A stretch of DNA of 64,000 nucleotides from Rhodopseudomonas telluris (GTDB taxonomy: Bacteria > Pseudomonadota > Alphaproteobacteria > Rhizobiales > Xanthobacteraceae). The position numbers and the translations under genes were made by a program. The first letter of the stretch is position 1; each line of letters opens with the position of its first letter. Under the pieces are notes generated by a model. The model was given only the letters and a program-made list of their open reading frames with translations, did not search any database and was not told the DNA's origin. Positions 17,819-27,108 of the stretch are shown here, piece after piece. The stretch lies in NCBI RefSeq assembly GCF_042432815.1, contig NZ_JBHLWM010000005.1, forward strand, positions 62,001 through 126,000. Reading direction: 5' to 3'.

Positions 17819-18466
17819 ATGACCGTTGTGGTGTCCTATGGCCAAGGCCGCGTTCGCCATCTGCGGCCAAAAGCGCAGCAGATCCTCGATGCCGCGCGGG
17901 TGATATTTCTCGACGCCGGCTTCGATGCCGCCTCGATGGATGCGATCGCCCGGCACGCGGGAGTGTCGAAGGCGACGCTTTATGCGCATTTCGAAAACAA
18001 GGAGGACCTGTTCGAGGCCCTGATCCGGTTCGAATGCCAGACGATCGGCGCCAGCTTCTATCGCCCCGACCCACTCGCGGAGGCCTGGGCCGAGGAGTTG
18101 GAGAAGCTGGCGACGAATCTTCGGAAGCTGTTCAGCGAGAACGACGTTCCTGCCATTTACCGGATCATCGTCCCCGTCGCGGCGCGCTTCCCGCGTTTGG
18201 CTCAGATTTTCTTCGAAGAAGGCCCGGGGGCCGCGATCCGCGACACCGCTGCGTATCTGCAAAGCCTTTCGGATACGGGTCGCTTGAAAATTCCGGATGC
18301 GGAGATTGCCGCCGAACAATTCATCTTCCTGGTCAGCGGCGACCTTGAGTTACGCGGGGCGCTTTGCCTGCCCGGGAAGTCGAAGGAAAAGAGTCGAGAA
18401 CTGGCGCGCAGCAGCATCGCCATGTTCATCGGGCACTATTCGATGCCGCGATCTTCGACGCCATGA
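17819..18466 (+). CDS. TetR/AcrR-family transcriptional repressor of the adjacent efflux operon
   Basis: DNA-binding regulator of about 215 aa. The helix-turn-helix is 'SMDAIARHAGVSKATLYAHFENKEDLF', the classical TetR pattern, preceded by 'ILDAARVIFLDAGFD'. The C-terminal ligand domain is variable and ends near 'IAMFIGHYSM'. The frame stays open upstream to ATG 17747, but that codon abuts operator 1 and two palindromes would fall inside the gene, so ATG 17819 is preferred; the ribosome site is poor at both. The divergent arrangement recalls flavonoid-responsive efflux regulators of Bradyrhizobium, which is only an analogy. Confidence 0.88.
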   Translation: MTVVVSYGQGRVRHLRPKAQQILDAARVIFLDAGFDAASMDAIARHAGVSKATLYAHFENKEDLFEALIRFECQTIGASFYRPDPLAEAWAEELEKLATNLRKLFSENDVPAIYRIIVPVAARFPRLAQIFFEEGPGAAIRDTAAYLQSLSDTGRLKIPDAEIAAEQFIFLVSGDLELRGALCLPGKSKEKSRELARSSIAMFIGHYSMPRSSTP

Positions 18467-18757
18467 AGCGTCCATGCTGAGCGCGTTCGCACAATCGCAG
18501 GGCGTTCGGGTGCGGAAAACGCCTCGCTTCAACGGCCCGGCGTCCCGGCTCTGATTCCGGTTCGCGCCTGAGGCCTAGGCGTGAGCCAAGACGCCGCAGC
18601 ATGGCGGTCGTGTGCGCCGGTCGAATGATTGACAGCGCGATCCACCCCCGACGATAGTTCCCTCGTCGCAATACGAGCCTGTGCCTCGTCGTTTCCAAAC
18701 GCTTTGCGGCTCTTCGCCTCGTGACCTCGCGCACGAGCGGCAAGAACAGGTTCTTCG

Positions 18758-20746
18758 ATGAAATTCACCACACGCCTGGTTCTTCTCGTCACCGTCTTGA
18801 CCGTCAGCGCAACGCTGGTCACCGCGGCGCTGCTGACCTGGACGACACGGCGCGCCATCATCACCGAGGCGGAGGCGTCCGGCGAAAAGGTCGCGCGGCT
18901 GCTCGCGCGCAGCGCCAGCCTCGCCAGTTCGATCCCGACCGAAGTGGAATCGATCCTCGCCCAGGAGATGGTGGCGCAAGGCACCATTCTCGGGCACTTC
19001 GTCGAGGCAGCGGAACGTGCCGGCATGCCGCCGGAGGAAATCAATCGCCGGCTGAAGAGCATCACCGACGACACGACGCTCGACGAGATCTGGATCACCG
19101 ACGACAACGGCCATGCTTATTTGCACAGCATGCCAGGCGTCGATTTCACCTTCAGCAACTCGCCGCAAGTCCAGCCGCAGGCCTATGCATTTCACGATCT
19201 GCTGGACGGCAAACAGAAAGTCGTCAACCAGGAAGCCCGCAAGCGCGATATCGACAACGAGCACTTCAAGTACGTCGGCGTCGGCGGCATCGACAAGCCG
19301 CGGATCATCCAGGTCGGCCGCAGTGCGAAATTTCTCGAGCAGCTCACCCAGAAAGTCGGGCTGCCGCGTACGGTCGAGAATCTGCTCGCCGACGGCGACA
19401 TCGACGCGGTCTGGGTGTTCGATCGCAAGCTCGACGCGCTGGTCGGACCTGGCGTCTACGGCGCCAATCTGCGGGACGGACCGAACCAGAAGGAGCTCGG
19501 CCCGGTCCAGCTGGTGATCGCCGACGGACAGACGCGCCATGTCGAGAGCCGCAACAATCTCAGCGTCATCGCGCCGGTGCGGAACGAGCAGAAGGAAATC
19601 GTCGGTGCGGCGCTGGTGCGGCTGCCGATGAACCGGGTGTGGGCGACCGTGCAGAGCCAGGCCGAGATCGCCGCCGTCACCGCCTCGGCGATCGCCGCAA
19701 TCGGCATCCTGCTGTCGATCGCCGTGGCGCGCTATCAATCGGCGCCGTTGCGCCGGATCACCCGCGCCGCCGCTGCGCTGGAAGCACATAAATTCGACCC
19801 CAAGCTGCTGTCGCCAGTGCTGAGGCGCCGCGACGAACTCGGGCAACTGGCGCGGGTGTTCACCGGCATGGCCGGCCAGGTCGCGGCCCGCGAAGAGTAT
19901 CTCGACTCCATGGTGAAGCAGCGCACCGAAGAACTGGAAAACCGCAACCGCAGTCTCGAAGGACTCTCGGCCGCGCTGTCGAAGTATCTGTCGCCGCAGG
20001 TCTACTCCTCGATTTTCAGCGGCCGCCAGGTCGCCGAGATCGCTTCGAAGCGCAAGAAGTTGACGATCTTTCTGTCGGACATCGCCAACTTCACCGCGAC
20101 CACCGACAAGCTCGAGTCCGAAGACCTCACCGCGATGCTCAATCGCTATCTCGCCGAGATGGCGCAGATCGCGCTCAAGCACGGCGCCACCATCGACAAA
20201 TATGTCGGCGACGCGGTGCTCGCCTTCTTCGGCGACCCGGAAAGCCGCGGCGTCAAGGAGGACGCGATCGCCTGCGTCATGATGGCGATCGAGATGCAGC
20301 AGAAGCTGAAGCAGCTGGAAGCCGAGTGGATGGAGACCGGTGCGGAGCGTCCGTTCCGCGCCCGCATCGGCATCAACACCGGCTATTGCACGGTCGGCAA
20401 TTTCGGCAGCCCGGACCGGATGGACTACACCATCGTGGGCGGCGAAGTGAACCTGACGTCCCGGCTCGAGCAGAGCTGCGAGCCGGGGTCGATCCTGATC
20501 TCGCACGTCACCTGGTCGCTGGTGAACGAGATGATCGATGCCGAAGAACGTCCGGCGTTGAGCGTGAAGGGCTTCGGCGAGCCGGTGCGCGCCTATGCGG
20601 TGCGCGGCGTCAAGGCCGTGGCGCCGACCGCCGTGATCCGCAAGGAATTGCCCGGGATGCGGCTGTTCATCGACACGGCCGCGGCCGATCGCGGAGAGGT
20701 GCGCGAGACGCTCGCCAAAGTGGTCGAGGATCTCGATAACGCCTGA
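18758..20746 (+). CDS. class III adenylate/guanylate cyclase with periplasmic sensor and HAMP
   Basis: Membrane cyclase of 662 aa. TM1 is residues about 7-28, followed by a periplasmic sensor of about 270 residues of possible Cache type, TM2 near residues 305-325 ('AVTASAIAAIGILLSIAV'), a HAMP domain, a coiled coil and the catalytic domain from about residue 425. Catalytic features: the metal Asp in 'FLSDIANFTATTDKLE', 'YVGDAVLAFFGDP' with the second metal Asp, and 'GINTGYCTVGNFGS'. It should form cAMP or cGMP in response to an external or periplasmic signal. The preceding 291 bases after the TetR gene hold no gene; the cyclase is probably transcribed alone. Confidence 0.9.
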   Translation: MKFTTRLVLLVTVLTVSATLVTAALLTWTTRRAIITEAEASGEKVARLLARSASLASSIPTEVESILAQEMVAQGTILGHFVEAAERAGMPPEEINRRLKSITDDTTLDEIWITDDNGHAYLHSMPGVDFTFSNSPQVQPQAYAFHDLLDGKQKVVNQEARKRDIDNEHFKYVGVGGIDKPRIIQVGRSAKFLEQLTQKVGLPRTVENLLADGDIDAVWVFDRKLDALVGPGVYGANLRDGPNQKELGPVQLVIADGQTRHVESRNNLSVIAPVRNEQKEIVGAALVRLPMNRVWATVQSQAEIAAVTASAIAAIGILLSIAVARYQSAPLRRITRAAAALEAHKFDPKLLSPVLRRRDELGQLARVFTGMAGQVAAREEYLDSMVKQRTEELENRNRSLEGLSAALSKYLSPQVYSSIFSGRQVAEIASKRKKLTIFLSDIANFTATTDKLESEDLTAMLNRYLAEMAQIALKHGATIDKYVGDAVLAFFGDPESRGVKEDAIACVMMAIEMQQKLKQLEAEWMETGAERPFRARIGINTGYCTVGNFGSPDRMDYTIVGGEVNLTSRLEQSCEPGSILISHVTWSLVNEMIDAEERPALSVKGFGEPVRAYAVRGVKAVAPTAVIRKELPGMRLFIDTAAADRGEVRETLAKVVEDLDNA

Positions 20747-20839
20747 GGTCGCCGGTCGCCGCGCTCGCATTGCAGGCACGACTTCCCAACGTCGGGAAAC
20801 TGCCTATCTAGGGCCTCAAACCTTCGAGGCCCCTCCCAT

Positions 20840-21862
20840 ATGAAAAAGATCGGCTTTCTTTCGTTCGGCCATTGGTCGCCGTCGCCGCAATCCGGCACGC
20901 GCTCGGCGGCCGATGCCTTGTTGCAATCGATCGAGCTGGCGCAGGCTGCCGAGCAGCTCGGCGCCGACGGTGCCTATGTTCGCGTGCATCATTTCGCCCG
21001 GCAACTCGCCTCGCCGTTTCCGCTGCTCGCCGCGATCGGTGCCAAGACCAGCCGCATCGAGATCGGCACCGCTGTGATCGACATGCGCTACGAGAACCCG
21101 CTGTACATGGCGGAGGATGCGGGCGCCGCCGACCTGATCGCGGGCGGCCGCCTGCAGCTCGGCATCAGCCGCGGCTCGCCCGAGCAGGTGATCGATGGCT
21201 GGCGCTATTTCGGCTATCAACCGGCCGAAGGACAGAGCGACGCCGACATGGGCCGTCGCCACACCGAAGTTCTGCTCGACGTGCTACGCGGCGAAGGCTT
21301 CGCCAAGCCGAACCCGCGGCCGATGTTTCCCAACCCGCCCGGGATGCTGCGGCTCGAGCCGCATTCCGAAGGGCTGCGCGACCGCATCTGGTGGGGCGCC
21401 GGCTCCAACGCCACGGCGGTGTGGGCCGCCAAGCTCGGCATGAACCTGCAGAGTTCAACGCTGAAAAACGACGAGACCGGCGAGCCGTTTCACGTCCAGC
21501 AGGCGGCACAGATCCGCGCCTATCGGGCGGCATGGCGGGAAGCCGGCCACACGCGGACTCCGCGCGTCTCGGTCAGCCGCAGCATCTTCGCCCTGGTCGA
21601 CGATCGCGACCGCGCTTACTTCGGCGGCGAAGGTGGGCAGCAGGATCAGGTCGGTTATCTCGATGCGCAGACCCGGGCGATCTTCGGCCGCTCCTACGCG
21701 GCGGAGCCGGACAAGCTGATCGAACAGCTCAAGCAGGACGAGGCCATCGCCGAGGCCGACACGCTGCTGCTGACCGTGCCGAACCAGCTCGGCGTCGACT
21801 ACAACGCGCACGTGATCGAGGCGATCCTCACCCACGTCGCGCCGGCGCTCGGCTGGCGCTGA
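20840..21862 (+). CDS. luciferase-like monooxygenase family protein
   Basis: Flavin-dependent oxidoreductase of the bacterial luciferase superfamily, 340 aa, TIM-barrel, cytoplasmic. Indicators: 'GADGAYVRVHHFARQLASPFPLLAAIG' (an E/DHH-like N-terminal motif altered to RVHHF), 'IEIGTAVIDMRYENP', and 'RLQLGISRGSPEQV', the usual FMN-phosphate region. The substrate cannot be read from the sequence; relatives act on alkanes, sulfonates or F420 substrates. It starts 93 bases after the cyclase and no partner flavin reductase is adjacent. Confidence 0.85.
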   Translation: MKKIGFLSFGHWSPSPQSGTRSAADALLQSIELAQAAEQLGADGAYVRVHHFARQLASPFPLLAAIGAKTSRIEIGTAVIDMRYENPLYMAEDAGAADLIAGGRLQLGISRGSPEQVIDGWRYFGYQPAEGQSDADMGRRHTEVLLDVLRGEGFAKPNPRPMFPNPPGMLRLEPHSEGLRDRIWWGAGSNATAVWAAKLGMNLQSSTLKNDETGEPFHVQQAAQIRAYRAAWREAGHTRTPRVSVSRSIFALVDDRDRAYFGGEGGQQDQVGYLDAQTRAIFGRSYAAEPDKLIEQLKQDEAIAEADTLLLTVPNQLGVDYNAHVIEAILTHVAPALGWR

Positions 21863-21907
21863 TCGCTCTGCGGCAGCCTTCGACCTCGGGCGATCCGGCG
21901 GCCCCGC

Positions 21908-22510
21908 TCAGCGCGGGCTTCGCTGCCGGCCGTCGCGCGAGCGTTCGCGCGCGGGGCGCTTGTCCGGCTCGACCTGGATTTCCTTCAAGGCGCCGTTGGA
22001 CACGACATCGACGACGATCACCAGCCTGTTGTCGGTGAAGTGAAGCCCCGCGCTGACCGCCCGCCCCGCGCCGTATTTCTCGGCGATCCCGATCGCCTCG
22101 GTGAGCGGCATGCGCGATCGCTCAAAGGCCTCGACGTTGCGCTTGTCGTCGCCCTGCAATTCCGCCACCGGCATCACGACCATCGAGCTGATCACCTGGC
22201 GCGTCTTCACGTCGACCACCGTATCCCAGACGTTGCCGTCCTTGATGGACTTGATCTCGAAGAATGGCGCTCCGCCCTGATCGTTCAACGCCACGTCGTA
22301 CACACGCGCGCCGCCGAGCTGACGCTCGACCATCGCCACGAGATCCGTTCCCGACGGGATTGATCCGACGACCAGCTCGGGCTCGGAAGCGCCGGCACCG
22401 GGCGCACGATCAACAGCCTCGGTTTCGCGCGCGGCCCGCGCGTCGGTCATCCCCTGCCCGATCAGACACAGCACCAGAACAGATGGGAGCAGAAGACTCC
22501 GTAAAGACAT
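21908..22510 (-). CDS. secreted PepSY-like protein of unknown function
   Basis: Exported protein of 200 aa. The signal peptide (MSLRSLLLPSVLVLCLIG...) ends near 'TDARAA'. Two related beta-alpha segments, 'DVALNDQGGAPFFEIKSIKDGNVWDTVVDV' shortened as seen at about residues 75-105 and 'LTEAIGIAEKYGAGRAVSAGLHF' (136-158), resemble PepSY repeats, which typically inhibit peptidases or sense substrates at the membrane. The C-terminal 20 residues are Arg-rich. It lies 52 bases downstream of the patatin gene on the same strand, possibly the end of the same transcript. The PepSY call is a pattern match only. Confidence 0.65.
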   Translation of the reverse strand: MSLRSLLLPSVLVLCLIGQGMTDARAARETEAVDRAPGAGASEPELVVGSIPSGTDLVAMVERQLGGARVYDVALNDQGGAPFFEIKSIKDGNVWDTVVDVKTRQVISSMVVMPVAELQGDDKRNVEAFERSRMPLTEAIGIAEKYGAGRAVSAGLHFTDNRLVIVVDVVSNGALKEIQVEPDKRPARERSRDGRQRSPR

Positions 22511-22562
22511 CGCCGCCTCGTTGATCCTCGACGCGGCACGTCACGGCGGCCGGGTCACTTTG

Positions 22563-23753
22563 TTAGTTTGCGCCAGCTACTCGCCGCACGCGGCTCGTCT
22601 CGGCCATCGGCGCCGCAGGCGGGGCGTCTGCGGGCGGCGCCTTCTCCCAAGCGTGGCCCGACATCGCCTTGTCGTAGCCGTACTGGAACAGATCGCGCAT
22701 GTAGGCGGTGTTGAAGCCGGCAGGCGACACCGGACGATCGGCCTCGATGTAGCTGAGGTTGAAGCCGAACTTGTTGCGCCGAGCGAAGTCATAAGTGGTG
22801 TACAGGATCGATCGCGTCTGCGTCTTGACGATCGTCGATGACGAGCGCCCGGCGATCTCGAGCGTCCTGTCGGGAACCACCTGAAATTCCGGTTCGATCT
22901 TGTTGTTGATCAGGATGTAGAGCTGCAGGTCGAGCATCTTGCCCGATGCGTTTCGCAGCAGATAGGCCTCCGGCAGCGTCAACACCGGCGCCATCACGCC
23001 GCCGTCGACATGCATCTCCTGAAACCGCGCGCTGCCGGCCTCCGCATTGATTAGCATCGGCGGGAACACCGCCGGCAGGCTGGCGGACGCGGCGACGACG
23101 TCGCGGAACAGGTTGAGCGATTCCGGTGTCTGCAGCGACGCGATGCGGCCGAGATCCCAGATCACCGAGCGTTGCGAATCCAGGTTCGTCGTGACCACGA
23201 AGAGCATGCGCCCCTTGGCGTATTCGGACGCGACCGCAGCAACGAAGTCCTGGCTGATGTACTGCGCCACGAGCTCGCGCAGGCGCTTGTTGCCGAACAG
23301 GCCGGAACCGAAAATGGCGTTCAGCGGGTTCGGCGAGTCCAACAGCGTCTCGGCGATGCCGCTGGTGTAGAACTCACGCAGGGTCGGGTCGTATTGCGGC
23401 CCCAGGAACGCAAACGGCGCGATCAGCGCTCCCGTACTGACGCCCGAGACGATCGAGAAGTTCGGGCGCGTGCCGGCCGCGGTCCAGCCGTTGAGCAATC
23501 CCGCCCCATAGGCACCATCGGCCCCGCCGCCCGACAAGGCCAGATAGTATCGCGGGCCAGCAACCAGCTTCGTCCCGGCGAAAGCCGAGGCCGGCTCGTC
23601 GGCGTAGCGGCGCAGATCGTCCATGTTGAGGACGCGCGCAGCCTTCGCCTCGGCAACCGTATACGGCACGCGCGGCGGCGACGCGCACGCCGCCAGCATC
23701 CAACTCAGGGCGATAACAAGCGAAACGACGAGAGGCCGGGACATGCGACGCAT
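22563..23753 (-). CDS. patatin-like phospholipase lipoprotein
   Basis: Predicted lipid acyl hydrolase of 396 aa. The signal peptide ends in the lipobox LAAC ('WMLAACASPP'), so it should be anchored in the outer or inner membrane facing the periplasm. The patatin triad elements are clear: oxyanion loop 'GGGADGAYGAG', nucleophile elbow 'GVSTGAL', and the Asp of 'HVDGGVMAP'. ATG 23753 (or 23744) is chosen because the signal peptide starts there; the open frame runs on to 24020 without protein-like sequence. It begins 26 bases after the small KOW-like gene, so it may be the tail of the efflux operon, suggesting a role in lipid handling under drug or solvent stress. Confidence 0.88.
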   Translation of the reverse strand: MRRMSRPLVVSLVIALSWMLAACASPPRVPYTVAEAKAARVLNMDDLRRYADEPASAFAGTKLVAGPRYYLALSGGGADGAYGAGLLNGWTAAGTRPNFSIVSGVSTGALIAPFAFLGPQYDPTLREFYTSGIAETLLDSPNPLNAIFGSGLFGNKRLRELVAQYISQDFVAAVASEYAKGRMLFVVTTNLDSQRSVIWDLGRIASLQTPESLNLFRDVVAASASLPAVFPPMLINAEAGSARFQEMHVDGGVMAPVLTLPEAYLLRNASGKMLDLQLYILINNKIEPEFQVVPDRTLEIAGRSSSTIVKTQTRSILYTTYDFARRNKFGFNLSYIEADRPVSPAGFNTAYMRDLFQYGYDKAMSGHAWEKAPPADAPPAAPMAETSRVRRVAGAN

Positions 23754-23779
23754 GGTGCTTCCAAAGGGTTGACAACCAA

Positions 23780-24055
23780 TTAGGGATTTGAGGCGTCGCA
23801 GTGTCGTTCGGCTGTTGTATCCACAGAATGATGCGGCTGGGTCGAACGTGGAACCCGCTCGAGATAGTCCTGATGGATCGCCTGGATCGTTTTCCGATCG
23901 TCGAACTTTACGCGCCAGCTGCTCGGCGAGCCCTGCCCGACGATCAATCCTTCGCGGTCGCCGTATTTCGGATGACGTGACCGCCCGAGGGGGCTCATGC
24001 GAACGCGAGCACCACGGCACAGCGGCAAGGATGAAACATGATCTGTCATCTTCAT
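23780..24055 (-). CDS. small KOW-like conserved hypothetical protein
   Basis: Protein of 91 aa translated from ATG 24055, whose ATGA overlaps the stop of the RND pump gene, so the two are translationally coupled. The central part 'HPKYGDREGLIVGQG' followed by 'WRVKFDDRKTIQAIHQDYLE' looks like a small KOW/SH3-type barrel as found in RNA-binding or ribosome-associated proteins. No signal peptide or membrane segment. Homologues seem common as free-standing small proteins in this bacterial group, from memory. A function beside an efflux pump is not obvious. Confidence 0.65.
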   Translation of the reverse strand: MKMTDHVSSLPLCRGARVRMSPLGRSRHPKYGDREGLIVGQGSPSSWRVKFDDRKTIQAIHQDYLERVPRSTQPHHSVDTTAERHCDASNP

Positions 24056-27000
24056 GAATGGGCGCCTTCTTCCGGCATCTTGATACGGAACCACGCGACG
24101 TAGAGCGCGGGCAGGAACAGCAGGGTAAGGACCGTGCCGACGATGATGCCCCCCATCATCGCGTAGGCCATCGGCCCCCAGAACACTTCGCGGGCGATCG
24201 GGATCAGCGCGAGACTGGCCGCCGCCGCGGTCAGCAGGATCGGCCGCATGCGGTGCTCCGTCGCCTCGGCCACCGCATCCCATGGCGGCTTGCCCTCGCT
24301 CCGCAGCGTTTCGATCTGCACGATGAGGATCACCGAGTTGCGGATCAGAATGCCGATCAGCGCGAGCACGCCGAGGATCGCGACGAAGCCGAGCGGCGCG
24401 CCGCTGGGCAGCAGCGCGGCGACGACGCCGATCAGCGCGAGCGGCGCGACGGCGAACACCAGGAACAGCCGGTGGAAGCTCTGCAGCTGCACCATCAGGA
24501 TCGTCGCCATCACGAACAGCATGATCGGCACGACGGCGGCGATCGGCGCCTGCGACTTGGCGCTTTCCTCCACGGTTCCGCCGACCACCGCCGAATAGCC
24601 GAACGGCAGCTTGGCCTGGAACTCGGTCAGCTTCGGCTTCAACTGATCGACGACGGTCGCCGGCTGAACACCGTCGATGATGCCGGCTTTGAGCGTGATC
24701 GTCGGCAGCCGCGAGCGTCGCCAGATCGTCGGCTGCTCCAGCTCGTAGCGGAACGTCGCAACGGCCGCGAGCGGCACCGACTGCCCGCTGCTTCCCGACA
24801 ATTGCAGGTTACGCAGCGTCTCGATCGACCCACGCTCCGCCGCATTGGCGCGACCCAGCACGTTCACGAGATAGATGTCGTCGCGAACCTGAGTGACCGA
24901 AGTGCCGTCGAGGATGCCGTTCAAGGTCGACGCGATGTCCTCGGAAGTGATGCCGAGCTGCCGCGCCTTGTCCTGCAGGACGTTCACCTTGACGACCCGC
25001 CCCGGCTCCATCCAGTCGTACACCACGTCGCCAAGGTGCGGATTGGTCGCCATGATGCCAGCGAGTTGCCGAGACAATTCGCGGACCTTGCCGATATCAG
25101 GCCCGCTGACGCGATACTGGATCGGCCGGCCCACCGGCGGGCCGATATCCAGCAGCTTCACCAGCGCATCCGTGCCGGGGAACGTCTTCTTCAGATAGGC
25201 CTGCAGCTCGGGTTGCAGCCGATCGCGATCGGCGAGGCTCTTGGTGACGATCACCATCTGACCGAACGCCCGATCGGCCGGCTGCACGTCGAACGACAGC
25301 ACGAAACGCGGCGCTCCCTGACCCACATAGGTCGACCAGTGATCGATGCCGTCCTTGCCTTGCAGCACCTCGCGCTCGAACTGCGCCATCTGCGCGCTGG
25401 TCTCGGCGATCGAACTGTTCTGCGGCAGATTCCAGTCGACGATCAGTTCGTTGCGATCCGAAGACGGAAAGAACTGCTGCTGCACGAAGCCCATTCCGAC
25501 GATCGACAGCGCGAACGCCGCCACCGTGACGCCGATGGTGAGCCACCGCCAGGTCATGCAGAATGTCAGCGCGCGGGTGAAGGCCCTCGAGAACCACCCC
25601 TTGGTCTCGTGATGGCCTTTCATCTTCTTCGGCAGGATGGTGACGCCGAGCAGTGGCGTGAACAGCACCGCGACGATCCACGACGTGATCAGCGACACCG
25701 CGATGACGACGAACAGCGTGAAGGTGAATTCACCGGCGGCGCTGCTGTTCAGGCCGATCGGAATGAAACCCGCCACCGTCACCAGCGTGCCGGTGAGCAT
25801 CGGAAACGCGGTCGAGGTGTAGACGTAGGTCGCCGCTTTCTCCAGGGAGTCGCCGATTTCAAGCCGCGCCACCATCATCTCGACCGCGATCATGGCGTCG
25901 TCGACGAGAAGACCCAGGGCGATGATCAGCGCGCCGAGCGAAATCCGCTGCAGCGAAATGTCGGAATACGACATCACCAGGAAGGTGATCGCCAGCACCA
26001 GCGGAATCGAAATCGCCACCACCAGGCCGGCGCGCAGGCCGAGGCTGATGAAGCTGATCGCCAGCACGATCGCGACCGCCTCGAACAGCGCACGGGTAAA
26101 CCCCGATACAGCTTCATCGACGATCTGCGGCTGATCCGAGACCAGATGGACTTCGGCGCCGACCGGAAGATCGGCGGAGATCAGCTTCATCTTCTCTTTG
26201 AGCGCCTCGCCGAATTGCAGCAGGTTGGCGCCAGCTTTCATGCCGATCGCCAGCCCGATCGCCGGCTCGCCCTTGAACCTGAACAGCGACGTCGGCGGAT
26301 CGATATAGCCGCGGTGAATGGTGGCGATCTCGGTCAACGGGAAGAACCGGTCGTTGACCCGCAAATTGATCGCCTTGAGGCTCTCTTCCGACGTGAACTG
26401 CCCGCTGACGCGGACCGCGACGCGCTCCGGCCCCGCCTGCAGCACACCCGACGGCGTGATGGCGTTCTGGGCCTGCAACGACGAGATGATCGAGCGCTGG
26501 TCGAGCCCGAGCGCCGCCAGCTTGCGCGGCGAGAATTCCAGATAAATCACTTCGTCCTGGGCGCCGACGATATCGACGCGCCCGACATTGGGCACCTGCA
26601 ATACCTTGGCGCGGACGTCCTCGACCTGGTCGCGGAGCTGGCGCTGCGTAAGGCCGTCGCTCGTGAAGGCGTAGATATTGCCGAACACGTCGCCGAAACG
26701 GTCGTTGAAGGCCGGACCAACGACGCCCTGCGGGAAGTCGCCCTTGATGTCATTGATCATGTTGCGCACGCGCACCCAGGTCGGAACGACGTCCCGTGCC
26801 TTGGTAGTGTCGCGCAGATTGACGAACACCGTGGTCTCGCCAGCGGTGGTGATGCTCTTGGTGTAGTCGAGCGACTCCAGCTCCTCGAGCTTCTTCTCGA
26901 TCCGATCGGTGACTTGGCGCGTCGTCTCTTCGGCGGAGGCGCCGGGCCATTTGGCCTGGATCACCATCGTCTTGATCGTGAATGCCGGATCTTCTTCACG

Positions 27001-27108
27001 GCCGAGTTCGAGATACGAAAACAGGCCGGCCGCCATGAAGGCGATCATGAAGTACCACACCATCGAACGATGGTGCAGAGCCCAGTCGGAGAGGTTGAAC
27101 TTCTTCAC
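24052..27108 (-). CDS. RND efflux pump subunit, TriC-like (paired with two adaptors)
   Basis: Inner-membrane exporter of 1018 aa with twelve predicted helices and two large periplasmic loops. It carries the proton-relay Asp in 'GLLVDDAMIAVEMMVARLE' and the N-terminal 'LSDWALHHRSMVWYFM', typical of a subgroup found with two adaptors. The start overlaps the stop of the second adaptor (ATGA at 27105-27108), as does its own stop with the small gene downstream. No outer-membrane channel is encoded in the operon, so it probably borrows one, perhaps a TolC-like protein elsewhere. Order adaptor-adaptor-pump matches TriABC of Pseudomonas aeruginosa, which exports triclosan with OpmH. Confidence 0.92.
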   Translation of the reverse strand: MKKFNLSDWALHHRSMVWYFMIAFMAAGLFSYLELGREEDPAFTIKTMVIQAKWPGASAEETTRQVTDRIEKKLEELESLDYTKSITTAGETTVFVNLRDTTKARDVVPTWVRVRNMINDIKGDFPQGVVGPAFNDRFGDVFGNIYAFTSDGLTQRQLRDQVEDVRAKVLQVPNVGRVDIVGAQDEVIYLEFSPRKLAALGLDQRSIISSLQAQNAITPSGVLQAGPERVAVRVSGQFTSEESLKAINLRVNDRFFPLTEIATIHRGYIDPPTSLFRFKGEPAIGLAIGMKAGANLLQFGEALKEKMKLISADLPVGAEVHLVSDQPQIVDEAVSGFTRALFEAVAIVLAISFISLGLRAGLVVAISIPLVLAITFLVMSYSDISLQRISLGALIIALGLLVDDAMIAVEMMVARLEIGDSLEKAATYVYTSTAFPMLTGTLVTVAGFIPIGLNSSAAGEFTFTLFVVIAVSLITSWIVAVLFTPLLGVTILPKKMKGHHETKGWFSRAFTRALTFCMTWRWLTIGVTVAAFALSIVGMGFVQQQFFPSSDRNELIVDWNLPQNSSIAETSAQMAQFEREVLQGKDGIDHWSTYVGQGAPRFVLSFDVQPADRAFGQMVIVTKSLADRDRLQPELQAYLKKTFPGTDALVKLLDIGPPVGRPIQYRVSGPDIGKVRELSRQLAGIMATNPHLGDVVYDWMEPGRVVKVNVLQDKARQLGITSEDIASTLNGILDGTSVTQVRDDIYLVNVLGRANAAERGSIETLRNLQLSGSSGQSVPLAAVATFRYELEQPTIWRRSRLPTITLKAGIIDGVQPATVVDQLKPKLTEFQAKLPFGYSAVVGGTVEESAKSQAPIAAVVPIMLFVMATILMVQLQSFHRLFLVFAVAPLALIGVVAALLPSGAPLGFVAILGVLALIGILIRNSVILIVQIETLRSEGKPPWDAVAEATEHRMRPILLTAAAASLALIPIAREVFWGPMAYAMMGGIIVGTVLTLLFLPALYVAWFRIKMPEEGAHS

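Noticed and set aside
18575..20779. Long open frame on the - strand opposite the cyclase gene
   Set aside because: Antisense shadow of a clear cyclase gene; composition is not protein-like.
23754..24020. N-terminal extension of the patatin gene to 24020
   Set aside because: The extension overlaps the small KOW-like gene, has no domain, and would hide the lipoprotein signal peptide.
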